Origin: Helicobacteraceae bacterium
GTDB taxonomy: Bacteria; Campylobacterota; Campylobacteria; Campylobacterales; Sulfurimonadaceae
Assembly: GCA_027081565.1 (NCBI GenBank)
Contig: JALWKG010000305.1
Coordinates: forward strand, 1 to 11,547
Reading direction: 5' to 3'
Length of the DNA stretch: 11,547 bases
Part shown: piece by piece, positions 1-6,798 of the stretch
Layout of the letters: every line of letters begins with the position of its first letter
Numbering within the stretch: position 1 is the stretch's first letter
Position numbers and translations under genes: made by a program
The notes under the pieces: model-generated
Told to the model about the DNA's origin: nothing
Seen by the model: only the letters and a program-made list of their open reading frames with translations
Database searches by the model: none

Positions 1-639
1 CCGTTTAAAACATTTTGTTACCAGATATCTTAGACTATTTTCACTTAAGCAAGCCCCATCTGCCTCGAAGAGATAATTTTGAACATTATGATGTTCTAGA
101 TACTCCTCAATCAGACTATGAACTGCTGGTAACATTGGGATGTCTCTACCTTTTTGTCCCTTACCTATAACACGTACCCACTCTTTATCTATAGAATCCA
201 AGTGAAGAGACTTTAATTCTGATATGCGCAGACCCAAGGTATAAAGCAGGGTCACAACCAGTCGTTCATCTGTTGTTGCCGCAGAGAGTGCCTCTTGTAT
301 ATGGGCATCACTCACCGGCTTTGGTAAGGTCGCCGGCACTTTGATGTTCTCATCAGCTTTTAAAGAGATCTTATGGCCTTGGTCTTGAAGGTAAAGGGTA
401 AAGCTTCGGATGGCTGAGAGTTTTTTAGAGATGGTCGCAGGCTTGAGGTGGGCTATATGTAAACGTAGAGGCATGAGGTTAATGGTGGTATGTTCTTTGT
501 TAGCAATGAGCTCAACAAACTTAAATGCTTCGCTCAGTGCCTCATCATAGCTTTTAAGGGTCAAGTCTGAGTAACCACGAAACTTCTCCAAATACTCTAG
601 AAAATGCTTTTTATAGCGCTCTAGATCATTTTTCATCAT
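1..639 (-). CDS. Xer-type tyrosine recombinase/integrase, C-terminus cut by window edge
   Basis: Site-specific DNA recombinase of the tyrosine family. The 213 visible residues hold an N-terminal SAM-like core-binding domain (about 5-95, with the typical GYSDLTLKSY at 22-31) and the first part of the catalytic domain. R138 in LGLRISEL is the first catalytic arginine, and K163 in GKGQKGRDIPM is the likely catalytic beta-hairpin lysine. The HxxR box and the nucleophilic tyrosine would lie beyond the left edge. The start is ATG at 639, which overlaps the TGA stop of the upstream acyltransferase (ATGA), so the genes are probably translationally coupled; a second ATG follows at once. Family knowledge: XerC/D/H proteins resolve chromosome dimers at dif, while related enzymes serve mobile elements. 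The housekeeping operon setting favours a chromosomal role, but the XerC, XerD or XerH subtype cannot be decided here. Confidence 0.88.
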   Translation of the reverse strand, partial: MMKNDLERYKKHFLEYLEKFRGYSDLTLKSYDEALSEAFKFVELIANKEHTTINLMPLRLHIAHLKPATISKKLSAIRSFTLYLQDQGHKISLKADENIKVPATLPKPVSDAHIQEALSAATTDERLVVTLLYTLGLRISELKSLHLDSIDKEWVRVIGKGQKGRDIPMLPAVHSLIEEYLEHHNVQNYLFEADGACLSENSLRYLVTKCFKR

Positions 640-1274
640 GAGTAGTCGTGTTCTAGAAGCTTTTTTTGGATCAGTGATTTTGCAGCTTCCGGCTCAAGCC
701 CCGTCAGGTCTAAAGGTTCTGAAGCATAAAAGTCCAACTGTGTAAAGGGTTTGGGTATGGTAAAACGGTCCCAACTTTTAACTTGCCAGTAGCTTCTAGG
801 AACACAAGAGAGTGTGATCACTTTTACTCCTGCTTTTTGTGCCATAGCTACGATCCCATCTGCAACGATCTCATGGCGTGGCCCCTTCGGACCATCTGGT
901 GTAATGCCTATGTCAGTTCCCCCACGCAGTGTCTTGATCGCAGCGATAAGTACTTTGGCACCACCTCGCGTGGTAGAACCATGCAAGGTACCTATTTTAA
1001 AAAATGCAGTGATCTTGGCAATGATCTGGCCATCAAAATGTTCACTGATTATTACCTTGGCATTAGGATGTTTTCGAAGTTTCAAATAGAGGTAAGGAAG
1101 ATAAAAAAGATCACCATGCCAACAAGCGACTATAATAGGCTCTGTAGGTATGGTATCTGGAAGATGGAACCTTCTACGACTGCTGTAGTAGAAAAGGCGG
1201 ATCAGAAGTGCGCCTATAGGAGGAAACAGTATCAGTGAAAGTGAGCGAAGCAGCTGCTTACGCAAGAATCTCAC
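636..1274 (-). CDS. DUF374 lysophospholipid acyltransferase-like membrane protein
   Basis: Predicted acyltransferase of the DUF374 family, related to LPLAT/PlsC enzymes that move acyl chains onto lysophospholipids or lipid A-type acceptors; the true acceptor is unknown. The 212-residue protein has an N-terminal hydrophobic, basic anchor (about 8-29), the WHGD block (52-55) in place of the PlsC HxxxxD box, SEHFDG (77-82), GSTTRGG (99-105) and TPDGPKGPRH (125-134), all hallmarks of the family. It starts at GTG 1274, inside the last 17 bases of miaB, and ends in a 4-base overlap with the recombinase gene. No strong Shine-Dalgarno is visible, so it likely depends on coupling to miaB translation. 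The length is normal for the family. Its role in envelope lipid synthesis is inferred. Confidence 0.88.
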   Translation of the reverse strand: MRFLRKQLLRSLSLILFPPIGALLIRLFYYSSRRRFHLPDTIPTEPIIVACWHGDLFYLPYLYLKLRKHPNAKVIISEHFDGQIIAKITAFFKIGTLHGSTTRGGAKVLIAAIKTLRGGTDIGITPDGPKGPRHEIVADGIVAMAQKAGVKVITLSCVPRSYWQVKSWDRFTIPKPFTQLDFYASEPLDLTGLEPEAAKSLIQKKLLEHDYS

Positions 1275-2559
1275 CTGTAAGGCTCATACGTGCTGAAGAG
1301 ATGATCTTCACCGGCTGTATCTGACCCAAAAGTTCCTCACTGCCCTTGACCTTGACCAGGAAGTTGTTGTCACTGCGCCCAGCAACAAAACCTTCTGCAC
1401 GTAACTCTTCAAAATAGACCTGATGTACCTTGCCAACTTGGGAGGACATCACAGTGTCAACTACTGTGTCTTGAAAATCTTGAAGTTGGTGAAGTCGCGC
1501 TGAGGACACTTCACCATCCACAATATTGCTATACTCTGCTGCTTCAGTATGAGGACGCGGAGAGTACTTGAAACTAAACATCTGCTCGAATTTAGCTTCT
1601 GCAGCCACTTTCATAGTCTCTGCAAAATCTGCATCACTTTCACCGGGAAAGCCCACAATGATGTCAGTACTGATACTGACACCTGGTGCCATCTCTCGCA
1701 ACTTTTCCACACGGTTCAAAAACCACTCTTGGGTGTAACCGCGTTTCATCTCTTTTAAGATCTCAGTAGAACCACTTTGAAGCGGTACATGCATAGACTT
1801 ACAGATCTTAGGGTTGGATGCAAATTCCTCTATGAACTCATCATCCATATGCAATGGGTGCGGCGAGGTAAAACGGATACGCTCTAGACCCTCAACATCA
1901 CTTACCATACAAAGGAGTTCCGTAAAGTTGACCTTAGCATGCTCACCTGAAAAACGACGTCCATAGTTGTTAACATTTTGACCCAGTAAAAAGACCTCTT
2001 TTACACCAGTTGCAACCGCTTTTTCGACCTCTCTGACGATCAAGTCTGCTGGAATAGAGATCTCATCTCCACGTGTTTTTGGCACAATACAAAAAGTACA
2101 GCTTTTGTCACACCCTATCGAGATGTTAATAAAGGCTTTAAAAGGTGAAGAGCGAAAATCTTTAAAGGCGAAATCGGACTCATCATAATTGATATCGATC
2201 TCAACAGATTTGTCTTTATCAACGACTTCCGCGATCTTAGAAACATTACGGGCACCCAGTACAAAGTTGACATAAGGCGCGCGTTTGATGATATCTTTTC
2301 CAAGATGAGAGGCAGTACAACCGGCAACACCGATCTTGGCACCCTCTTTTTTCTTTTTGTTGAAGACACCAAGTTCAGAAAAAAGCTTGTGCACAGGGCG
2401 TTCACGCACGGAACAGGTGTTAATGATAATAAGGTCAGCCTCTGCTGAGTTTGTGGTCAACTCATAAGGCTCTTTAGCGTTAAGCTCAGCGATCATGTGT
2501 TCACTGTCGCGAACATTCATCTGACAACCAAGGGTTTCTATAAACAGTTTTTTAGACAT
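1258..2559 (-). CDS. miaB: tRNA-2-methylthio-N6-dimethylallyladenosine synthase MiaB
   Basis: Radical-SAM methylthiotransferase that converts i6A37 to ms2i6A37 in tRNAs reading UNN codons, which steadies codon-anticodon pairing. The 433-residue protein shows the full architecture. The N-terminal UPF0004 domain carries the three cysteines for the auxiliary 4Fe-4S cluster: C12 (LGCQMN), C49 (NTCSVRE) and C81 (GVAGC). The radical-SAM core has C150, C154 and C157 (GCDKSCTFC). Further core blocks are HVPLQSGS and DIIVGFPGE, and a C-terminal TRAM RNA-binding domain follows at about 370-433. The start ATG has an AGGA only 3 bases upstream, a short spacer. It lies 15 bases after the HP0268-like gene and overlaps the acyltransferase by 17 bases, so it is the second gene of the operon. 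No key residue is missing. Confidence 0.97.
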   Translation of the reverse strand: MSKKLFIETLGCQMNVRDSEHMIAELNAKEPYELTTNSAEADLIIINTCSVRERPVHKLFSELGVFNKKKKEGAKIGVAGCTASHLGKDIIKRAPYVNFVLGARNVSKIAEVVDKDKSVEIDINYDESDFAFKDFRSSPFKAFINISIGCDKSCTFCIVPKTRGDEISIPADLIVREVEKAVATGVKEVFLLGQNVNNYGRRFSGEHAKVNFTELLCMVSDVEGLERIRFTSPHPLHMDDEFIEEFASNPKICKSMHVPLQSGSTEILKEMKRGYTQEWFLNRVEKLREMAPGVSISTDIIVGFPGESDADFAETMKVAAEAKFEQMFSFKYSPRPHTEAAEYSNIVDGEVSSARLHQLQDFQDTVVDTVMSSQVGKVHQVYFEELRAEGFVAGRSDNNFLVKVKGSEELLGQIQPVKIISSARMSLTGEILA

Positions 2560-2574
2560 AGGTCCTGCTAAAAC

Positions 2575-2817
2575 TTATAAGATGTGTACTTCGTACATGT
2601 ACTCGTTTTCAGCAAGGCCATAACGTACTTCACGCATATAGAAACTTTTACCATCGTTTTCGAAATGATCCTGAAGTGCTAGAAGGTCTTTGTGTGAATT
2701 GTCACGGTCAAAGTAAAGGATCACTGAACCCTCTTTTTTTACCATCTCCTCTATTTTTTTAACTTCTATCTTTTTTGCTTTTGACTTAACGTCTGCACGT
2801 GCGACTTTTAATTCCAT
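2575..2817 (-). CDS. HP0268-family small nuclease-like protein
   Basis: An 80-residue protein matching the Campylobacterota-specific HP0268 family in length and pattern, with the NSHKDLLAL block at 40-48 and the ending YMYEVHIL. From memory of the family: H. pylori HP0268 has an Smr-like alpha/beta fold and was reported to nick DNA and cleave RNA. Whether this homologue does so is inference. A good Shine-Dalgarno (AGGAG, about 7 bases upstream) supports the ATG at 2817. It is the first gene of the operon and is followed 15 bases later by miaB, the same neighbour as in Helicobacter and Campylobacter. The lysine-rich stretch at 11-28 (KSKAKKIEVKKIEEMVKK) could contact nucleic acid. Confidence 0.85.
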   Translation of the reverse strand: MELKVARADVKSKAKKIEVKKIEEMVKKEGSVILYFDRDNSHKDLLALQDHFENDGKSFYMREVRYGLAENEYMYEVHIL

Positions 2818-2916
2818 CTTTATCTCCTGGATCTATAATTTTGACTTAAAATAGCTCTTAACCCTTTCACTGATCACAGTACAAAGTTGTAAAAGTAACT
2901 TTTTAATATTGTTTGG

Positions 2917-2922
2917 ATTATA
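2917..2922 (-). promoter_or_regulatory. Candidate -10 box for the HP0268-miaB operon
   Basis: On the minus strand these bases read TATAAT, about 100 bases upstream of the HP0268-like start. No good -35 box is present, which is common in Campylobacterota. The leader would be about 90 bases. A second A/T-rich candidate closer to the gene (about 2833-2839) would leave almost no leader. Confidence 0.35.
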
Positions 2923-3136
2923 GCTTTGTATCGATTAAAATTGGCATAAACTGCTTTTCTATACTCTCTATAAAAGATATATTTTTAGTGCCATGCTCCA
3001 TAAACAGGTGCTTTTCAAAGATAAAAGTCATTCTAAAATATTTAAAAACGTACAAGACATATACTGCACGATGTTACTATAAAAGGAAGGTTGTTTTTTA
3101 ATTTTCTTCGCTGTTAATCTCTCTAAAATGAATTTA

Positions 3137-3145
3137 TGATATAAT
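3137..3145 (+). promoter_or_regulatory. Extended -10 promoter element of nusA
   Basis: The sequence is TGATATAAT, a perfect extended -10 (TG-N-TATAAT). Transcription would start near 3152 and give a leader of about 70 bases before the nusA ATG at 3222. The upstream stretch is T-rich without a clear -35, as expected for housekeeping promoters of this phylum. Confidence 0.65.
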
Positions 3146-3211
3146 TTTATTCTTCCTAATGAAATGAATCACACAACATCTTTTTACGGAACAACCAACT
3201 GAAATATTAAT

Positions 3212-3215
3212 GGAG
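3212..3215 (+). promoter_or_regulatory. Shine-Dalgarno that sets the nusA start
   Basis: GGAG lies 6 bases upstream of the ATG at 3222. The alternative in-frame ATG at 3210 overlaps this site and has no ribosome binding site of its own, so 3222 is the better start. Confidence 0.75.
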
Positions 3216-3221
3216 ACAATT

Positions 3222-4379
3222 ATGGAAAATGTATTAGATATCATCGATGCACTGGCACACGAAAAAGGGTTAAGTCCTGACAACGTTAAAGTAGCCCTTA
3301 AAAATGCTTTTATAAAAACGGCACAGAGACTCATCGACGAAGACTTTGTGTTTGATGCTGAGATCGATGAAGAGAGTAAAAGCATCCGTGTTTACCAGAC
3401 CATAACGGTTGTAGATGATGAAGACGATGATCAACTTTATACGGAAGAAGGTGATGTAAATCAAGGCTTCATCGCTCTTTCACGTGCACGTGAAGAGGTT
3501 GACCCTGATGTTGATATCGGTGATGAGTTCCAGATCGAACATGACATCGAAAGCCATGGCCGTACAGCAGCAATGACCCTCTACCGTGAGATAGAGTACC
3601 ATGTACAGCGTCTTGTTGAAGATGAACTTTATAGCAAATACAAAGAGAAGATCGGTACTATCGTCAACGGCCGTGTGACCCGTGTTGATGATAAAAACAC
3701 CACCTACATCGAGATGGATGAAGTCCGTGCGGTTCTCCCGATGAAAAGCCGTATTAAAGGTGAAGTCTTTGTAGTTGGTGATGTGGTTCGCGCCGTAGTA
3801 CGTCGTGTCAACATCGACAAAGTCAACGGGATCCAGATCGAACTTTCTCGTACCTCTCCTAAATTCCTTGAGAGTCTTTTGGCACTTGAAGTCCCTGAGA
3901 TCGGTGAAGGTGTTGTACTTATCGAAAAAGCAGCACGTATCCCAGGTGAGCGTGCAAAGATCGCGTTGATCTCTACCCATCCTCAAGTAGACCCAGTAGG
4001 TGCTACCGTGGGTGTTAAAGGTGTTCGTATCAATGCGGTCAGTGATGAGCTTTTGGGTGAAAACATCGACTGTATCGAATACACAACGGTTCCGGAACTT
4101 TTCATTGCACGTGTTATGAGTCCGGCGATCATCAATGCCGTGACTATTGAAGGTGAAGCGGACAGCGAAGAGAACCCACTCAAAGCGATCGTCACCCTTC
4201 CATCTGACCAAAAGTCTAAAGCGATTGGTAAAAGTGGTATCAATATCCGTCTTGCCTCTATGCTCACAGGTTACAACATCGAGCTTGTAGAACAAGATGG
4301 TGGTGATGCAGTAGAAGGCAGCAGTAAAGTCGAAGAGAAGAAAGATGACATCTCTTCACTTGAAGCACTATTTGGTTAG
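3222..4379 (+). CDS. nusA: Transcription termination/antitermination factor NusA
   Basis: RNA-polymerase-binding elongation factor that modulates pausing, intrinsic termination and rRNA antitermination. Counting from the ATG at 3222, the protein has 385 residues. The N-terminal polymerase-binding domain (about 1-125) is followed by an S1 domain (about 143-205, GTIVNGRVTRV), KH1 (about 225-300, GVKG loop at 264-267), KH2 (about 305-358, GKSG loop at 336-339 within KAIGKSGINIRLAS) and a short charged tail ending SSLEALFG. It lacks the acidic C-terminal repeats of E. coli NusA, which is normal outside gammaproteobacteria. An acidic loop (VVDDEDDD, about 63-70) stands out in the N-terminal domain. 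The gene stands alone here, away from rimP and infB, with its own promoter and terminator. The product is certain; the start choice rests on the Shine-Dalgarno at 3212. Confidence 0.97.
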   Translation: MENVLDIIDALAHEKGLSPDNVKVALKNAFIKTAQRLIDEDFVFDAEIDEESKSIRVYQTITVVDDEDDDQLYTEEGDVNQGFIALSRAREEVDPDVDIGDEFQIEHDIESHGRTAAMTLYREIEYHVQRLVEDELYSKYKEKIGTIVNGRVTRVDDKNTTYIEMDEVRAVLPMKSRIKGEVFVVGDVVRAVVRRVNIDKVNGIQIELSRTSPKFLESLLALEVPEIGEGVVLIEKAARIPGERAKIALISTHPQVDPVGATVGVKGVRINAVSDELLGENIDCIEYTTVPELFIARVMSPAIINAVTIEGEADSEENPLKAIVTLPSDQKSKAIGKSGINIRLASMLTGYNIELVEQDGGDAVEGSSKVEEKKDDISSLEALFG

Positions 4380-4405
4380 GCCTTACGAACCTCTCTCCAA
4401 AACAT

Positions 4406-4427
4406 AAAGCTCACTTAGTGAGCTTTT
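4406..4427 (+). terminator. Intrinsic terminator after nusA, possibly bidirectional
   Basis: A perfect 9-bp stem, AAAGCTCAC / GTGAGCTTT, closes on a TTA loop and ends in TTTT. It lies 27 bases after the nusA stop and 40 bases before the stop of the convergent permease gene. The A-rich left flank gives a weaker T-rich tail on the minus strand, so it may serve both genes. Confidence 0.8.
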
Positions 4428-4466
4428 AACATCTCTTTACACCCTCTTCTTTTCTCTTTAACCATA

Positions 4467-5429
4467 TCACCCTTCACGTTTTGCATACGGATTTAGCCTT
4501 AACAGCAACATGTCTGCCAACATATTTCCTATCAGCGTCAAAAATGCAGTAATGATCAAGATACCCATGATCACAGGGTAATCACGACTCAAAGCACTCA
4601 AATAAAAAAGCTGCCCCATCCCCTCAATACTAAAAATGGTCTCTAGGATGACACTGCCGCCGATCAGTCCTGGAAGGGAGAGTCCTAATAGTGTCACGAC
4701 AGGTGGTATGAGGTTTCTCAAAATATATCGGCGCAAAAGTATCTTGTCACTTAAGCCACGCGCTAAAGCAAAATAGTAGTAGTCGCTTTTCAAGATCTCC
4801 AGTGTCAAAGAGCGTATATAGACGATCATAGAGCCTAAACTCACAAAGACCATGACACCTACAGGTAAGACCAGGTGCCATGCCATATCACTATAATAAG
4901 CCCATCCCTCTTTAGCTTCTACTGAATGAAGACCCGCGATAGGAAGCAGTTCCAACTCCACACTTAAAAAGAGCATCAACAGCAGCGCCAGATAAAACGA
5001 AGGCATAGCAAACGAGACTAAAGAGAGTTGACGGATACCATAGTCTAGCCACGAACCATGAGAGAGCGCAGCCTTGATCCCTAAATAGATCGAGAGCATA
5101 AAGACCATTACCATCGAGACAATGTTGAGCAGCAGTGTAATAGGCAGGCGTTTGGCAATCTCACTACTGACCTCGGCACCAGTGACAAAAGAGATACCAA
5201 AGTTGAGTTGGGCCAAGTTTTTCACCCAGTCCACATACTGCATATAGAGCGGTTTGTCCAGACCATACACCGCTTTAAGCTGGACGATGGCCTCTTCAGT
5301 CATATTTGGGTTAAGCTCCCCTGCTCCAAAAAAACTGTTGGGTGCTGCATGTATGGCTAAAAAAGAGATCAGTGAGATCAAAAACAACATCAGAAAAATA
5401 TAACGGACTTTTAAAAGCAGTGTCATCAT
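4467..5429 (-). CDS. ABC transporter permease, DppB/OppB type (peptide or nickel uptake family), orphan
   Basis: Inner-membrane permease subunit of the dipeptide/oligopeptide/nickel ABC importer family. The 320-residue protein has the family layout: an N-terminal membrane helix (about 8-28); the periplasmic MTEEAIVQLKAVYGLDKPL segment (43-61) and LNFGIS; a helix bundle from about 98; the EAA coupling loop (about 216-240, DYYYFALARGLSDK then LLRRYILRN) that docks on the ATPase; and the ending EGMGQL with RDYPV (282-286). The final NPYAKREG replaces the usual DPR pattern. ATG 5429 is preferred over ATG 5426 because GGAG lies 10 bases upstream; this start overlaps the stop of the preceding gene by 4 bases. 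No DppC-type permease, ATPase or binding protein is in the window, so the substrate is unknown. Confidence 0.9.
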   Translation of the reverse strand: MMTLLLKVRYIFLMLFLISLISFLAIHAAPNSFFGAGELNPNMTEEAIVQLKAVYGLDKPLYMQYVDWVKNLAQLNFGISFVTGAEVSSEIAKRLPITLLLNIVSMVMVFMLSIYLGIKAALSHGSWLDYGIRQLSLVSFAMPSFYLALLLMLFLSVELELLPIAGLHSVEAKEGWAYYSDMAWHLVLPVGVMVFVSLGSMIVYIRSLTLEILKSDYYYFALARGLSDKILLRRYILRNLIPPVVTLLGLSLPGLIGGSVILETIFSIEGMGQLFYLSALSRDYPVIMGILIITAFLTLIGNMLADMLLLRLNPYAKREG

Positions 5430-6307
5430 AAAGCGTCTGCTCCATCAACATAGACTTGCAGATCTTGTCGCATCAGGTAAGCAAAGCCATAAATAAAAAA
5501 CCAAAGTGCCCCTAGGGGGATTAGTACAGCGTTGACTATAAAAACAGTGATAAGCGAAATAATACTCTCCATAGCTGCATTAAAACGTTTTATAAAGGCT
5601 TCAACACTCTCTCTAAGCTCTTGTTTAAAGGTCTCATACTGTTTGGTGACATTAAAACGCTCTATAAACGAACGTTCTTCATCTAACTTTCGTTCTCTGT
5701 TTTGTACCTCTTGGACCATGGCACTCACCTCATCTGAGGTTTTAACAACCTCTTCATAAGAGTGTTCATACTGAGGGGCCAAAACAAGATCATAGACCCC
5801 TTCGTTAAGCATCACCAAGAGAGGGACACTAAAACGTAACAAAACTAAAAGAAGTACCGTTTTAAGTGTGATGTTTAAAGGAAACTGTTCTCGTGCTTTA
5901 GGGATCCACAACTGTAACAATAAAAAGAGAGTGACTACAGTAAAAGAGATCTTAAAAAGGTCTGTTTTTCCAAGATGCAGCATCACCTCTTGCACACTAA
6001 TAGAGACCGAACTCAACAACATCACCCAGGAGAAACGCTCCACCATGTCATTAATAGGGTCTAAAATCTGACCGGGAGTAAAAGTCGCACCCATGCCTGC
6101 CGGCGAGATGTTGACCTCTGTCCCTTGAACTACTGAGACCAGACCGTTGAGCCCTCTAGCCACAGCAAAGGTCGTTAAAGAGCGTTGTAGCGCTATGTCT
6201 AGTTGTTTGGAGCTGTGCGTGTCAAAGGTCTCCAAAAGAGAGACCAACACCAAGAGAAGTAAAAAGAGAGAGAAAAGGGCTTTTTTTATCATGTTACATT
6301 GTAACAT
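5426..6307 (-). CDS. Conserved membrane protein of unknown function with central coiled coil
   Basis: I do not recognise a named family. The 293-residue protein has a hydrophobic N-terminal helix (about 7-25), a conserved-looking luminal segment (ARGLNGLVSVVQGTEV at 50-65, then SPAGMGATFTPGQILDPINDMVERFSW at 68-94), membrane helices at about 94-110, 117-135 and 148-167, a charged coiled coil (about 181-245) and a strong C-terminal hairpin of helices (about 248-278). ATG 6307 is used. ATG 6292 (residue 6) is also possible, giving MIKKALFSLFLLLL, and neither has a well-spaced Shine-Dalgarno. A 19-bp palindrome covers both ATGs. Its stop overlaps the permease start (ATGA), implying coupled synthesis and a shared function, perhaps as an accessory subunit; that is inference. 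It lies 59 bases after the DUF6172-like gene on the same strand. Confidence 0.82.
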   Translation of the reverse strand: MLQCNMIKKALFSLFLLLLVLVSLLETFDTHSSKQLDIALQRSLTTFAVARGLNGLVSVVQGTEVNISPAGMGATFTPGQILDPINDMVERFSWVMLLSSVSISVQEVMLHLGKTDLFKISFTVVTLFLLLQLWIPKAREQFPLNITLKTVLLLVLLRFSVPLLVMLNEGVYDLVLAPQYEHSYEEVVKTSDEVSAMVQEVQNRERKLDEERSFIERFNVTKQYETFKQELRESVEAFIKRFNAAMESIISLITVFIVNAVLIPLGALWFFIYGFAYLMRQDLQVYVDGADAL

Positions 6308-6308
6308 G
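6290..6308. promoter_or_regulatory. 19-bp perfect palindrome over the start of the membrane-protein gene; candidate operator or translational hairpin
   Basis: CATGTTACA-T-TGTAACATG is symmetric at every position around one central base. The core TGTTACA-N-TGTAACA has the 7-1-7 geometry of Fur-superfamily operators and differs by one base per half from the enteric Zur core TGTTATA-N-TATAACA, as I recall it. As RNA it would form a 9-bp hairpin (minimal loop, so the inner pairs would open) that sequesters both candidate start codons. It has no T-tail on either strand, so it is not a terminator. The symmetry is observed; the regulator is inferred. Confidence 0.55.
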
Positions 6309-6366
6309 ATTGGATAAAGGCACCTCTAAAGAGAATGTTTAAAGTATCTGTCCATAGAGCAAAAGT

Positions 6367-6681
6367 CTATTCAGAGCTCTCTTCTTCTGTATCAACTTCT
6401 TTAGCTGCTTTAGTAACAGCCTTAGAGAAGATCTCGATATAACATGAAGCCCAGGCAGCTTCCACAGCAGCATCTAACATTTTTGTCAATTCTGATGCAT
6501 TGACCTCTTTAGCACTTGTCTCATCTTCTCCAAACCGACATGCAAAATCCCAATAGACAGCATCTTCCGGCAGTTTCTTGTTACGTTCACGTTTCATGTA
6601 TTTGCGAATCTCATTTTTAACCGACTCGAGTTGGCGTTGTGGTGCTTTGTTTTCAACTTGTAGTTTAAATATTTTTTTCAA
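6367..6681 (-). CDS. DUF6172-like small protein
   Basis: A 104-residue soluble protein that resembles the DUF6172 family of unknown function found across proteobacteria: start MKKIFKLQ, then KNEIRKYMKRERNKKLPEDAV (22-42), then the WDFACRFG block (44-51), with a helical region EVNASELTKMLDAAVEAAW after it. The start is TTG 6681, supported by AAGGA with a 6-base spacer; no better ATG lies nearby. The C-terminus is acidic (DTEEESSE). No catalytic residues are apparent. It is the first gene of a possible three-gene minus-strand unit with the membrane protein and permease, and is divergent from the cytochrome gene. The family assignment comes from memory of the WDF and KRER patterns. Confidence 0.72.
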   Translation of the reverse strand: MKKIFKLQVENKAPQRQLESVKNEIRKYMKRERNKKLPEDAVYWDFACRFGEDETSAKEVNASELTKMLDAAVEAAWASCYIEIFSKAVTKAAKEVDTEEESSE

Positions 6682-6723
6682 ATTTTTTCCTTTAGGGCAT
6701 CTAGAAGAACCCTTTATTATGGA

Positions 6724-6729
6724 ATTATA
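6724..6729 (-). promoter_or_regulatory. Candidate -10 box for the DUF6172-like gene
   Basis: Reads TATAAT on the minus strand, giving a start of transcription near 6717 and a leader of about 36 bases before the TTG. No -35 box is evident. The FNR-like box at 6763-6776 would lie near -52 for this promoter. Confidence 0.45.
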
Positions 6730-6762
6730 GTCAAATTAGACTTACGCGCTGAGATGTAGTAC

Positions 6763-6776
6763 TTGACTTAGGTCAA
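6763..6776. promoter_or_regulatory. FNR/CRP-family-like binding site upstream of cytochrome c553
   Basis: TTGAC-TTAG-GTCAA is a perfect 5-4-5 inverted repeat close to the FNR consensus TTGAT-N4-ATCAA. Its centre (6769.5) lies 41.5 bases upstream of the start predicted from the TATAAT at 6799-6804, the standard class II activation position. Extra half-sites occur nearby: GTCAA at 6730-6734 and TTGAC at 6786-6790. The regulator itself is not in the window. Confidence 0.62.
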
Positions 6777-6798
6777 AATAGACCTTTGACGAATTAAC

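Larger units (their letters stand above)
2818..3221. other. Divergent intergenic region between HP0268-like gene and nusA
   Basis: About 400 A/T-rich bases with no convincing gene. They must hold both promoters: the nusA extended -10 at 3137-3145 and a weaker minus-strand candidate at 2917-2922. A small perfect inverted repeat, AAAAGT-A-ACTTTT, lies at 2891-2903. A 62-codon plus-strand reading frame at 2913-3101 has a composition typical of A/T-rich noncoding DNA and no ribosome binding site. No tRNA fold or riboswitch was recognised, but a small RNA or a long leader cannot be excluded. Confidence 0.6.

Noticed and set aside
1..639. Recombinase as sign of a prophage or integrative element
   Set aside because: Its neighbours are housekeeping genes in a tightly overlapping operon, with no attachment-site repeat, tRNA or phage gene in the window.
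783..1238. 151-codon plus-strand frame opposite the acyltransferase
   Set aside because: Antisense shadow of a gene with clear family motifs; no domain or ribosome binding site.
2913..3101. 62-codon plus-strand frame in the nusA spacer
   Set aside because: A/T-driven composition (Ile, Lys, Tyr, Phe), no ribosome binding site, no known family; kept only as noncoding spacer.
3210..3221. Upstream nusA start at ATG 3210
   Set aside because: It overlaps the GGAG that best serves the ATG at 3222 and has no Shine-Dalgarno of its own.
3480..4295. 271-codon minus-strand open frame inside nusA
   Set aside because: It lies wholly antisense to a certain nusA gene, and its odd composition (many Asp, Thr, Phe, His) fits a mirror of nusA codons. 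It has no ribosome binding site or recognisable domain.
6290..6308. Palindrome read as a terminator for the DUF6172-like gene
   Set aside because: On the minus strand it is followed by A residues, not T, and it sits on the next gene's start codon.
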